Positions 47,415 through 58,766 of a DNA stretch of 64,000 nt are shown in pieces. A model generated the notes under the pieces. That model saw nothing but the letters and a program-made list of their open reading frames with translations, had not been told where the DNA came from and ran no database searches. Position 1 is the first letter of the stretch; each line of letters starts with the position of its first letter. Source of the stretch: Rhizomys pruinosus (taxonomy: Eukaryota > Chordata > Mammalia > Rodentia > Spalacidae). The stretch is taken from positions 1,178,531 to 1,242,530 of the forward strand of contig VZQC01005743.1 in the NCBI GenBank assembly GCA_009823505.1, read 5' to 3'. Position numbers and translations under genes: made by a program.

Positions 47415-47600
47415 AATTATTTAAATTTTTATTTTTATTATGTGTAAATATGTGTGTGCTTGCTGTCTGTATACATATCATGTGTCTGAGCATCTCACAG
47501 AAGCCAGAGGATGAGGTCAAGACTCCTGTTACAAGCTGTCATTAGCAGCATTTACTATGTGGCACCACAGTGCAGTTATGTCCAAATAAGGACAGCTTGA
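47415..47600 (-). mobile_element. Old B3-like SINE (copy 2)
   Basis: Reverse orientation: A/T tail, tgtgtgcttgctgtctgtat and catctcacagaagccagagg. Diverged beyond the head. The same element recurs at 52025-52180 in copy 3. Confidence 0.5.
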
Positions 47601-48023
47601 CTCTCAGCATCCAACTTTTGCCAAGAGGGACCCAAACCACCCTGAGAGGATTTTTCTTGAGATTTTTCTCAGTACCATGCTCCAGAACAAGGCCTCCTTC
47701 ATTTTTTTTTAATTGAAACAGTATATCCAGCAGGAATGAAGTAAAAGTGGACCCTTATTCAAGGGCTTCTCCTTTCTGAACGCAACTTAGACTGGTATGT
47801 GCATGCAGAAGCACCTCTCACAGTTATTAACAATTACTGTTATAGCTTTTGATGAGATAAGCACTATTTGCAGTACTTGATATATAAAACATACACAGTG
47901 CATTATTCTGGATCAAGGGCAAAGAAAGTTTGTAAGAGATTAAGGCCATATTCCCAAGTCACCAGAGGACCACATGGCTCAGGGAGCTTTTCTACCTTAT
48001 TAAGAAGATAATAACTTAAGTAG

Positions 48024-48280
48024 GGGGCTGGAGAGATGGCCTAGCGGTTAAGAGCGCCAACCGCTCTTGCAGAGGACCCGGGTTCGATCCCCAGCACCCA
48101 CATGACGGCCGAGAACCGTCCGAAACTCCAATTCCAGGAGAACTCCAGTTCCAGGGGAATCTGAGACCCTCTTCTGACCTCCGCGGCACTTCACGGCACG
48201 GGTGCACAGACCTACATGCAGACAGTACATCCATACACATACAGAAATAAATAATAAAATTTAAAAAAAAAAAAAGAAAA
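48024..48280 (+). mobile_element. B2 SINE shared by copies 2 and 3
   Basis: Complete, with perfect A box (tggcctagcgg) and gggttcgatcccc. It is also present at 52863-53111, so it was there before copies 2 and 3 separated. The flanking cttaagta / gttaagta fits target duplications. Confidence 0.95.
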
Positions 48281-48284
48281 GTTA

Positions 48285-49150
48285 AGTAAAATTCATCTAT
48301 TCAGAGCACTTCTGAATTATAAAAGTCATCTCCACACGTGGAGTGTCAGGGGCTGACCCATGGTCCTCTGCAAGAGCAGCAAGTGCTTTGTTAAGCATTC
48401 TGTTAAATGACGCTGTGTCATTTCTCCATTTCGTTTTGATTCACAAATTCTTTTCTTCCAACCCTCCTCTAATTAAGTCAAATTTCATTGTCAATCTTGC
48501 TTGGTTCAAAGCGTATAGTGTTTTGTGGCCCCCATCGTAAATTCTTATAAGTCTGCCATGCATTCCATTCTTTAAACAAATATAGATTGATCTGTATTAT
48601 TTTGCTAGTTTCTTTGCTGATAGTAGACAATTCACTCACTTACAAAGGTAGATATGGTGCTCAAATTCGAGAACAAAACTTTCTTCAGAAAGGAAATGTT
48701 CCTTTTGCAACAGGAATCCAGGGTGTTCAGCATATAAACACGAAAAAAAAATTCTGTTTTCCTTAGCTATTTATAAATTAATTCACATAGCATACTCAGT
48801 GTTTATAGTAACAAATATGCAATACACACAAACTTGTAAAAAGTAAATAGTTAGAGAAAATTAATAATATGACACATGCTCTTGACAGCCTGCTTGACAC
48901 AGTGATATGGACAGTACTAGTAATAAATGTACTTGAATAGTAATCAGATCACTTTCCCTGTGAGTTCCATGAAGCAAAAGTACTAGCTAACTTGTGTCTA
49001 ATATTAAACTTTTGTAACATAAAAACAGCTGAACACACAGTGCTAAACACTGACAACATGGGTAAATGCTTTAACTGCCTTCGTGTTTACCTCTTAGTCC
49101 AGCATGTTGACTATAGCCCTATGCTTTTAATAATTATTTGATAATACAGG
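48285..49150. other. Unique, gene-free part of copy 2
   Basis: No gene seen. The short frame at 48343-48540 begins in a degraded SINE-like piece (ggtcctctgcaagagcagca) and is not supported. Confidence 0.6.
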
Positions 49151-49174
49151 CATTAGAGTAACAGGGTTAGGGCT

Positions 49175-49362
49175 ATCTGTATATATATATATATATATAT
49201 AATATATCTATCTGTATATATTATATACTATATATTATATCTATATATTATAAATATAGTGTATATTGACGAATTATAATATATACATATGTACAGATGT
49301 ATATATATGTATATTACATATGCACATATTGTATATATGTATATCTGTATATATCCTTTACC
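49175..49362. repeat. AT-rich microsatellite between copies 2 and 3
   Basis: Imperfect (TA)n and (TATATG)n units fill most of the 220 bp between the two long copies. Confidence 0.85.
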
Positions 49363-50866
49363 ACACCATGGGGACCATGAACGAGTCTGCACCATCACAG
49401 ACAGGATGGGTCACACCCATGCCTCTGGCTTTTGGATGATATCTCCTCAATCAAGTGGCTTTCTGTAAGATATTTGGTCACCAACAATGGGAAGGCTCAG
49501 TTACACATTACCCTACTTAGAATTCTACCTGTTGGTGGGGATGATAGTATGTAGTGACTCACTGGTCCATGTGGACTGGACGGACCTACCTCTCTGCATC
49601 TCAGTTACATATGGTGCTGATCTGTCACTCCAGAAGAATTGTCCCTGATTAAAATTCACAAATTAATTATCATTTTGCCACACATCACTTTTTTTTTATT
49701 TCTGGTTGTTAGACTACAACCAAAAGGTGGCACCCTGGTTTCCTGGGAGATCAGTAACAAGATCCTTACTAGTCATTGTACCTGTCTAGGCAACAACCTA
49801 TAAATACATAAAAACGGGATTTTTATTATGTGTGTTTTGACATGAAACATACTATACATCCAGAGTGTACCTCTGAGGCCCTGGTAAAATCAATCACAGG
49901 CAAGAGGTATATTGTGTATAATGATAATATACAGCTATTTTCATAATTCTTTTGACGCTTTGGAAGGAAGTTGCTGTTTTCCTGCAGCCTTAGCCTGATT
50001 GAATGGTAGAAAACTGTTGTACGAGGGAACATTCTTTCTTTTTAATGAAATTCCACAGCCAACAAACATTTTCTTTGCCATGTTCAAACACATTACTGGT
50101 ATTATTATTTACAATACTTTGTTGATTCACTGTCTTGTTTAAAGTAATTGGGGATCATCTAAAAAATAAATCCCACCAACAAGGAGCTTAAAAGTACAAA
50201 ACAGGCAATCAAGCCTGAGGGGCAGAAACAAATCACATTGATTTTTAGATTAAAGATGTGAGATCAAATGAGATAAAAGTCATGCAAATTCTGTTCCATA
50301 CCAAACTCAAGCAAAATCATTTTGCCCAGTTCACAGAAAACAATGATTTTATTTTTTCTTTATTTCTCAGGCACTTAACACTATCCTTACTTTACAAACC
50401 AACAACAGTGCTAAGGGACTAAGAAGGTTCACTAACACCTCAACAGTAAACATTTCATGCTCATATCTGCAGGCAGCCTCTCTGTCTTCCTGGGCTCACC
50501 CCTGTCTCTAGTGTTCCTGCTCCTTCAAGAAAAGAAGACCATTCCTTCCTTGCAGGGCACATCCGCATGCTCACCCCTTCTTGCTTTGAACACCCTCCTG
50601 GTATAATTTTCTTTTTTGATGTTACACTGTCATTAATGTATATGGAAATGAAGATAATTTCTGATTCCATTCCTACCATGTGCTTACATGGTATTTTTAC
50701 TAAATATTTCATCTCACCTTCATCGCTGATCAATGTGATCAAAGCTTCAGTCTTCACCACCATAATGTAACATGATTTCTCAGGATTACTTATTGGTACT
50801 CACATTTCCATTCTGAGAAAACCCCATTTAAACATCACTTTTTTCTTTTTAAAAATTTATTATTTG

Positions 50867-52009
50867 AAGTCCTAGGGCTATGCACTCAGGCAAAAATATA
50901 ATTAATACAGGGAGCCTGAACATCAGCAATGGATTGTTCTACCAGTGGATGTTGGCCAGGGGATCCAAGCCCCACAAAAGTAAACTTCTTGCTAGTATGG
51001 GACTACGGCAAGAGAGAGGCATAAGACCCTGCCGCCGAAGACCTGACATTAACACATTGGGGGGATTATGAGCAACACTGCAAGTACAGATGGCCTCTGG
51101 AATGCCAGAGAGTGTTACCAAAGGCCACTAAACCAATAAAAGCAAATATGGGTCTCCCTGAGGTCAAGCAAAGACTCCACCGTCAGCCACGCTACACCTT
51201 CACTGCCTGGAAATACTGTGCAGCAGAGGCAGCCAGTCTGTATATCCCAAATCTAATTGGCTATTGGCTCTCTTGGAGAAATAACCCATGGCTGATGCCA
51301 CAAGCTTACATCCTCTTACGGTTAGGAGATGTTATAAGCCACAGTAAGACCCTGTCATATTAACAGGGGGGAAAATTGTAATTCATGGATTAACATACCA
51401 TACATGTGTCTATGCTAAAGTAACCTACCATAACTCATTATGCTGTTAAATACTATATATCAATTGCTTGTCTTCATTAGTAGGATGAAGGTTATTCCTG
51501 GACAAACTGTCAGCCTATGAAAAGGAAACAGCCAGAATTGACCAGAGTCCAAGTCAACAGCTCCAGAGAGAGTGGACTGTTTTACTCTCTCATCACTGTC
51601 CCCTTTTCTAAGCCTAGGGAACAACCTGCGGAAGACGGGGGCGTGATAGAATGTAAGGGCTCGGATTGGGGTGAATGGTGAAAACTACAGCAATTAGTTT
51701 CTGGACACTCATTGATCAACTTGATTGAACCAAACAACCTGTCACCCCAGGATGGTGGGGCTGTAGGTGTTGGGCACAACAGCCTGCAGATAGTTTTCAT
51801 GAAGATGCTGTACTCATGTATTATCACTTATAGCAAAAATGAAAAAAAAAACTGAGAGAAAATGCAGGACAGTATGGCAGAATGCATGATCTGGGATGGG
51901 GTGGGGGTGGGGGGGAGGGAAAGGGAAAATATGCCCGAACTGAATTGAAAAAAATGTATGAAATGCACAACGCATCAATAAACTTAATTTAAAAAAAATA
52001 AAAAAATAA
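50867..52009 (+). mobile_element. LINE-1 3' UTR insertion (copy 3)
   Basis: Counterpart of 46252-47408, present in both long copies and thus older than their separation. Indels cluster after 51640. Confidence 0.8.
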
Positions 52010-52194
52010 AATTAATTATTTAATTTTTGTTTTTATTATGTGTAAAAATATGGTGTGTTTGCTGTCTGATACATATCATGTGTCTGAGCATTCACAGAAG
52101 CCAGAGGACTGAGGTCAAGACTCCTGTTACAAGCTGTCATAGAGCAGCATTTACATGTGGCACCACAGTGCAGTTATGTCCAAATAAGGACAGC

Positions 52195-52425
52195 GGGGCT
52201 GGAGAGATGGTTAGCGGTTAGAGCGCGACGACGCTCTTACAGAGGACCCGTTCGATCCCCAGCACCCACATGGCGGCCGAGAACCGTCTGAAAACCCATG
52301 TCCCGGAGAACTCCAGTTCCAGGGAATCCGACCCTCTTCTGACCTCCGCGGGATTGCACGACACGGGTGCACAGATTGCATGCAGACAGTACTTCATACC
52401 ATACAAGAAATAAATAAAAATTAAT
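52195..52425 (+). mobile_element. B2 SINE private to copy 3
   Basis: Flanked by aataaggac (within 52182-52194 and at 52426-52434). The equivalent site in copy 2 (about 47580-47600) is empty and uninterrupted. Many single-base deletions in the body look like sequencing noise. It must postdate the duplication, or be a polymorphic insertion on one haplotype. Confidence 0.92.
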
Positions 52426-52862
52426 AATAAGGACGACTTGACTCTCAGCATCCAACTTTTGCCAAGAGGGACCCAAACCACCCTGAGAGGATTTTTCTTG
52501 AGATTTTTCTCAGTACCATGCTCCAGAACAAGGCCTCCTTCATTTTTTTTAATTAAACAGTATATCCAGCAGGAATGAAGTAAAAGTGGACCCTTATTCA
52601 AGGGCTTCTCCTTTCTGAACGCAACTTAGACTGGTATGTGCATGCAGAAGCACCTCTCACAGTTATTAACAATTACTGTTATAGCTTTTGATGAGATAAG
52701 CACTATTTGCAGTACTTGATATATAAAACATACACAGTGCATTTTTCTGGATCAAGGGCAAAGAAAGTTTGTAAGAGATTAAGGCCATATTCCCAAGTCA
52801 CCAGAGGACCACATGGCTCAGGGAGCTTTTCTACCTTATTAAGAAGATAATAACTTAAGTAG

Positions 52863-53111
52863 GGGGCTGGGAAGATGCCTAGTGGTTAAGGCGCCGACCG
52901 CTCTTGCAAGGACCCTGGGTTCGATCCCCCACCCACACGACGGCCGAAAACCGTCTAAACTCCAATTCCAGGAGAATCCAGTTCCAGGGGAATCTGACAC
53001 CCTCTTCTGACCTCCGCGGCACTTCACGGCACGGGTGCACAGACCTACATGCAGACAGTACATTCCATACACATACAGAAATAAATAATAAAAATTAAAA
53101 AAAAAAGAAAA
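52863..53111 (+). mobile_element. B2 SINE (copy 3 counterpart of 48024)
   Basis: Same element and site as in copy 2, but with about ten small deletions in the first 130 bp (A and B boxes damaged as written). Confidence 0.93.
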
Positions 53112-53999
53112 GTTAAGTAAAATCCATCTGTTCAGAGCACTTCTGAATTATAAAAGTCATCTCCACACGTGGAGTGTCAGGGACTGACCCATGGTCCTCT
53201 GCAAGAGCAGCAAGTGCTTTGTTAAGCATTCTGTTAAATGACGCTGTGTCATTTCTCCATTTCGTTTTGATTCACAAATTCTTTTCTTCCAACCCTCCTC
53301 TAATTAAGTCAAATTTCATTGTCAATCTTGCTTGGTTCAAAGCGTATAGTGTTTTGTGGCCCCCATCGTAAATTCTTATAAGTCTGCCATGCATTCCATT
53401 CTTTAAACAAATATAGATTGATCTGTATTATTTTGCTAGTTTCTTTGCTGATAGTAGACAATTCACTCACTTACAAAGGTAGATATGGTGCTCAAATTCG
53501 AGAACAAAACTTTCTTCAGAAAGGAAATGTTCCTTTTGCAACAGGAGTCCAGGGTGTTCAGCATATAAACACGAAAAAAAAAAATTCTGTTTTCCTTAGC
53601 TATTTATAAATTAATTCACATAGCATACTCAGTGTTTATAGTAACAAATATGCAATACACACAAACTTGTAAAAAGTAAATAGTTAGAGAAAATTAATAA
53701 TATGACACATGCTCTTGACAGCCTGCTTGACACAGTGATATGGACAGTACTAGTAATAAATGTACTTGAATAGTAATCAGATCACTTTCCCTGTGAGTTC
53801 CATGAAGCAAAAGTACTAGCTAGCTTGTGTCTAATATTAAACTTTTGTAACATAAAAACAGCTGAACACACAGTGCTAAACACTGACAACATGGGTAAAT
53901 GCTTTAACTGCCTTCGTGTTTACCTCTTAGTCCAGCATGTTGACTATAGCCCTATGCTTTTAATAATTATTTGATAATACAGGCATATAAAAGATAAAA

Positions 54000-54205
54000 A
54001 ATATAGTTATATATATATATATATATTATATATTATAATTATATACATATATATACATATACATATGTATATATGTATATGTATATATGCACATATATAC
54101 ATATATACACATATGTATATGTGTATATATATGTATATATACATATACATATGTATATGTATATATGTATATATGTATATATATATATATATATATATTC
54201 ACTTT
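54000..54205. repeat. (TA)n / (TATG)n microsatellite
   Basis: About 200 bp of TA, TATATG and CATATA units directly after copy 3. Open frames on both strands are pure low complexity. Confidence 0.95.
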
Positions 54206-54209
54206 GGTT

Positions 54210-55095
54210 AGTATATTGCTCTCCAGAATACACTGTTGAAACAGTCGTCTTTTGTGATATTAAAAATTATGGAATTTACTTAATTAAAGGCCAAACCATT
54301 AACAATGAAAAAGTAAGAAAAATTAACACATATGTAGCCACAGCATTTACAGTTCACACTACAAATTACTAACTACATGTAGCTGCTTCATTTTTGTTGT
54401 TGTTTCAAATTTTGGCCCCTACTTCATTCTTATTCACAACTGGTGCCTACTCAGAAAAAATATCGCAAATCTTTAACTATGAATGCGTTATGGAAGGGGG
54501 TTATTTTAAATTATCTTCAGGGGTGTGTATGTGGGTGAGAGGAGGATGCTGGGAACCAAACCCTGAGCATCAACCATGCTAAGAAAGTCCAATCAAGTTG
54601 CCTGAAAATACCACAGCCTAAATGTAGACAAAAATATTTCTTCTTTACTCATGTTGCACTTAGAGGCAACACCATGCAGATTTCTGCGGCTGCTATTCTT
54701 TTACTGTCCATTATTACTTTATCGCCTTGAATGGAGAATCGAACAATACCCTCTTTACTTGACCAGGAGTGGCCCTTCAACCCCATGGGCAGAAAGAAAA
54801 GAAAAAGGCATTTTATAGGAAAATCAATAAGAACCAGCACTCAAGATGGGAAAAATTTCATTGTCCTTGATGCCTTAAGATGCTCTCTGCCCAAAGCTCT
54901 GAAAGACTAAGACAGGCAGTAGTACTTACTGCAACACTAGAGTTTGTAGAATTGTTACATTTAATAATAAATCTTGCCTGCTTAAAAAATAAATGCATTT
55001 TAATGACTTAGAGTGGAATTCCAGAAGCTCAGATATAGTAGAGTAAATGCCACCTTAAGCAAATAATTAAAATGTCTTCAATGTTAAAATGTACA
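54210..55095. other. Unique, gene-free stretch
   Basis: No gene recognised. A small piece near 54520-54580 (gatgctgggaaccaaaccct) may be part of an old B3-class SINE in reverse. Confidence 0.55.
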
Positions 55096-55100
55096 CTCTA

Positions 55101-55253
55101 GAGCTGGGTGCGGTGGCACACGCCTTTAATATCAGCACTCAGGAGGCAGAGGCAGAAGGATCTCTATGAGTTCAAGTCCAGCCTGGTCTACAGAATGAGT
55201 TCCAGGTCAACTGGGACTAGAGGGAGACCCTGTCTCAAAAAGACCGAAAAAAA
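55101..55253 (+). mobile_element. B1 SINE, full length
   Basis: Head gctgggtgcggtggcacac, body to ctgtctcaaaaagacc, short A tail. Perfect target duplications gtacactcta at 55091-55100 and 55254-55263. Confidence 0.97.
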
Positions 55254-55589
55254 GTACACTCTATGGACTTTGTGCAACTTCTTCTAATTAATCATATATT
55301 ATGTATTGTGTTATTATTGATTTTGAATTTTCTTATTTTATGTATTTTTAATTTTTCTAACTTAAAGTTTTATAAGAGACAGATATGTCTCTTATTTCTG
55401 CTTTGTGGTGAAAATGTTAAAAATACTTCTGCTGATTTAATATAGATACTTGTTACCTTTCTCAAACTTTTAAAATTCAAGTAATATCACCACTATCTGA
55501 AGTACTTATTCTTTTAAATCATGCCAAATGAATGCTTTACAAATCCTTTATGATGCAAAAGCATTTTTACAAAAACATAGACCTTATAT

Positions 55590-55715
55590 ATGACAGAATA
55601 CATGGAACCTGGTTGGGGTACTAAAGAGAGGTGCAGGATAGGGAGGGGAATAAATATGATGAAAACATAAATATATTGTGTGAAATTCACAAATTTTCAA
55701 TAAAAAATTAAAAAG
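55590..55715 (+). mobile_element. LINE-1 3' end, strongly truncated
   Basis: Only the tail: gacagaatacatgg, a G-rich stretch with aggatagggaggggaa, then gtgaaattcacaaa, tcaataaaaa and A-rich end. Matches the final part of other LINE-1s in the window. Confidence 0.65.
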
Positions 55716-55724
55716 TAATTAATT

Positions 55725-55870
55725 TATACATGCACGAGTGTTTTTCCTGCATGTAAGTGTGTTAGATCCCTGAAACTGGCGTGATGGACAACTGTTAGCT
55801 GTCCTGCTTGTGCTGGGACTCAGTCCTGGGTCCTCTGCCAAAGTTGCCAGTGCTCTCAAAATTCTGAACT
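55725..55870 (-). mobile_element. B3-class SINE, diverged
   Basis: Reverse order with gggactcagtcctgggtcct and ctctgccaaagttgccagtg. The 5' head is lost. Confidence 0.6.
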
Positions 55871-55901
55871 CACCTATGAGCTGTCATTGAAGTTGATTTT
55901 T

Positions 55902-56039
55902 TTTTTTTTATCTTTTCGAGACAAGTTCTCCCTGTAGCCCCAGCTGTCCTGGAACTCACTCTGTAGACCAGGCTGGCCTTGAACTCACAATGATCCATCT
56001 GCTTCTGCCTCCCAAGTGCTAGGATTAAAGGCATGCGCC
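55902..56039 (-). mobile_element. B1 SINE, slightly 5' truncated
   Basis: Reverse B1 starting at tggcgcatgcctttaatcct in sense, with A tail. Target duplications agttgattttt at 55891-55901 and 56040-56050. Confidence 0.95.
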
Positions 56040-56050
56040 AGTTGATTTTT

Positions 56051-57127
56051 AAGAAGTATGACTTAAATACATCAAGGAAAATAGGACTGAACAATAGGTG
56101 TACTCTAAATCATTTACTGCGGTTTTTTTTAACATACCTGAACATCACATATGGTGGTAAAGTTTGTATGGAGACCCATCCTGCTATCTCCACACAGTTC
56201 CAAGTCTGTCGTGGGCTCTGGCATCTGTGAATTGATATTATAGTTAATTAGTTAATTAAGATAGTTGTTTACCCAAAGATTGCTTGTCCAAGGAAAAGTT
56301 AAACCACTTGAGAACTTTCTATTTTTGGATAATTTGTAAAATGTTATTTGGTATTAATTACACATCAAATAATTTCAAAAAGTTGAGTAATTGCCCTTCT
56401 TACAAGAGCTCTCCTACTGGGAGGCTCTGCAAATCTTATAATCCTTGAAAAAATACTTTTAATATATTTTAAATTTATGTGCTTATTAAGTTATTTTCTA
56501 AATAAGTTGTTTATTTCAGCTAACAGTGATATGTCTGATATTTATGGAGAAATTTAGGAAGTACCAATTAAAAAACAGCTATTTTCATCCTCAGAATAAC
56601 CTGAACAAGATTTTTATACACCTTTTGGGTTTTTCTTTGTAATTAATTTTTGGCAGACAAATGGATTTTACAGGGCTACTTAAATGCAACCATTGAACAT
56701 GTAATAGTGTTTCAGTAATATATGGTGATAAGTAGATAGATGTAAATTACATAAACATGAATTTGAATATTTGAAGTCCTAGATAAGGTCAGTTTGACAA
56801 CTACAATGATATATAGTATAAAGTTTAAGGTGCTACAGGAATGAAAATGAATTTAGAGGAAAGCACAGGTAGGAGAAAAGCCTAAAAACATGAAGATTTA
56901 TAAGTTTTAGAGAGCAGGAATGAGTACAGTTAATTCAAAGCAATGAGAGGGACCTGCACAACTTAAGTGAATTAACCCATGATTAAATTTACAATTTCAC
57001 ATTGTTCTTGATCATTACATTTCTTTACATATGTCAGTATATCTCTTTGAGGTTAAATACAAAACTGGGATAAGTGTATAAAAGGGTGTTATCTAGTCAG
57101 ATTAATAGAATTGTCCATCTATTAAAT
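56051..57127. other. Unique, gene-free stretch
   Basis: AT-rich. No exon, RNA or repeat recognised. Confidence 0.6.
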
Positions 57128-57139
57128 AGGAACTGTTTT

Positions 57140-57955
57140 TTTTTTTTGGTTTACATTTTTTTATTGATGCTTTGTGCATTTCATACATCATTTTCCAATT
57201 CAGTTCAGGCATATTTCCCTTTCCCTTCCCCCGCACCCCCACCCCATCCCAGATCATGCATTCTGACATAACTGTCCTGCATCTTTCTCTCAGTTTTTTT
57301 TTTTTTCATTTTTTAGCTGTAAGTGATAATCCATGAGTACAAGCATCCTTCATATGAAACCAATTTGCAAGTTGTTGTGCCCAAACCCCCACAGCCCCAC
57401 CATCCAGCGGGAGGTGAGGGGTTGTATGTTCAATCAAGTTGATCAAATGAGTGTCCAGACTACATTGCTGTAGTTTCACCATTCACCCCAATCGCAGCCC
57501 TTGCATTCTACCACGCCCCCTCTTCCGCAGATTGTTCCCTAAGCTTAGAAAAGGGGCACAGGGGGCTGGAGAGATAGCCTAGCAGTTAAGAGCACCGACG
57601 CTCTTGCAGAGGACCCGGGTTCGATCCCCAGCACCCACATGGCGGCTAAGAACCGTCTGTAACTCCAATTCCAGGAGAACTCCAGTTCCAGGGGAATCTG
57701 AGACCCTCTTCTGACCTCCGCGGCATTGCACGACACGGGTGCACAGACCTGCATGCAAACAATACATTCATACACATACAAAAATAAATAATAAAAAATA
57801 TAAAAAAAAAAAGAAAAGGGGCACAGGTGGATAAGAAGCAAAACAGTCCACTCTCTCTGGAGCTGTTGTCTTGGACTCTGGTCAATTCTGGCTGTTTCCT
57901 TTCATGGGCTGACAGTTTGTCCAGGAATAACCTTTCGATCCTACTAATGAAGCAC
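57140..57955 (-). mobile_element. LINE-1 3' UTR insertion
   Basis: Reverse orientation, from a T tail and G-rich tract (C-rich here, 57215-57250) to the middle of the long 3' UTR. Flanked by aggaactgtttt (from 57128, and 57956-57967). A B2 is nested at 57562-57811. Confidence 0.9.
57562..57811 (+). mobile_element. B2 SINE nested in LINE-1
   Basis: Complete B2. Target duplications agaaaaggggcacag at 57547-57561 and 57812-57826 match perfectly. Confidence 0.97.
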
Positions 57956-57967
57956 AGGAACTGTTTT

Positions 57968-58750
57968 CATGTGCTGGTACATCTATAGTGCTCTAGGTTT
58001 TCAAATACATCTTCTGCCCTCATAACAAACAGGTGGGTACTTCACTGTGCTAGACAAGATGGGAAAGGGAGGTCTGCAATGACTGAAATGGTGGTTAGAG
58101 TCGTTAGCAGTTTGCAGTGGCTGTGAGGTGAGGAGGAATGATGCAGGAAATCCAACCAGATAATGACTTTGAGAGCATTAGATTAGTTGTAACATAATAC
58201 AGAGAACAGAAGGAAAAATAAATGGGTGTTTATACTTCTCTGTCGGGATTTTATACATGAGATTTAAATACCTATCTCACAGAGGCAGTTCTTGAGTGTG
58301 GTAATGATCATTAAAATGAAAATGCATTGTGGTAGCACACAGCAAAGCTAACAATGGAGATTATATACATGCATATGTTGAATATATTTTATCAATCCTT
58401 GCATATATAAATTATATATAAATATTTTTGCATGCTTAATAGAAAGGCAGAAAGACAGACAGTAGGTCTGAATTTAGAAAACAATTTCTGAGGAGAAACG
58501 GCTGACATTTAAGAAGTAGTTTTAGGCAAATTTTAAGACTAAATTTGAGAACATTCCTAGCTGTATAAATCTTCATACAAATTATAGGACTTGAAATGTG
58601 GTGGGGAAAACAAAATCCAGCAAGAGATAACCAAGTATGGAAATAGAGACCAGATTTCTTGACAAATAATTAGCAGGCTGAATTAGCAATGTACATGCAT
58701 AAATTATCTTTTCGAGTATTGCTTTGTAACATTTCCTCATGAGGATAATT
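57968..58750. other. Unique, gene-free stretch
   Basis: Nothing recognised. Confidence 0.6.
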
Positions 58751-58766
58751 AAGATTTGCCACTTGA

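Larger units (their letters stand above)
44752..49153 (+). repeat. Triplicated segment, copy 2 (4.4 kb)
   Basis: Starts at the same sequence as copies 1 and 3 and runs through unique sequence, a LINE-1 3' UTR (46252-47408), a B3-like element, a B2 (48024-48280) and unique sequence to taatacaggcat. An AT microsatellite separates it from copy 3. Similarity to copy 3 is very high, with mostly isolated substitutions and homopolymer-length changes. Confidence 0.93.
49377..53986 (+). repeat. Triplicated segment, copy 3 (4.6 kb)
   Basis: Same start and end as copy 2. The extra length is a private B2 at 52195-52425. Between about 51640 and 53110 it has many small deletions relative to copy 2, suggesting lower consensus accuracy. 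Outside that patch the two copies differ only at isolated sites. Confidence 0.93.

Noticed and set aside
43051..53986. Direct repeats considered as a CRISPR-like or satellite array
   Set aside because: Only three copies of kilobase size with SINE and LINE content; this is a segmental duplication in a mammalian genome.
54039..54372. Frames rich in Y, I and C on both strands
   Set aside because: Pure TA/TATG microsatellite translations.
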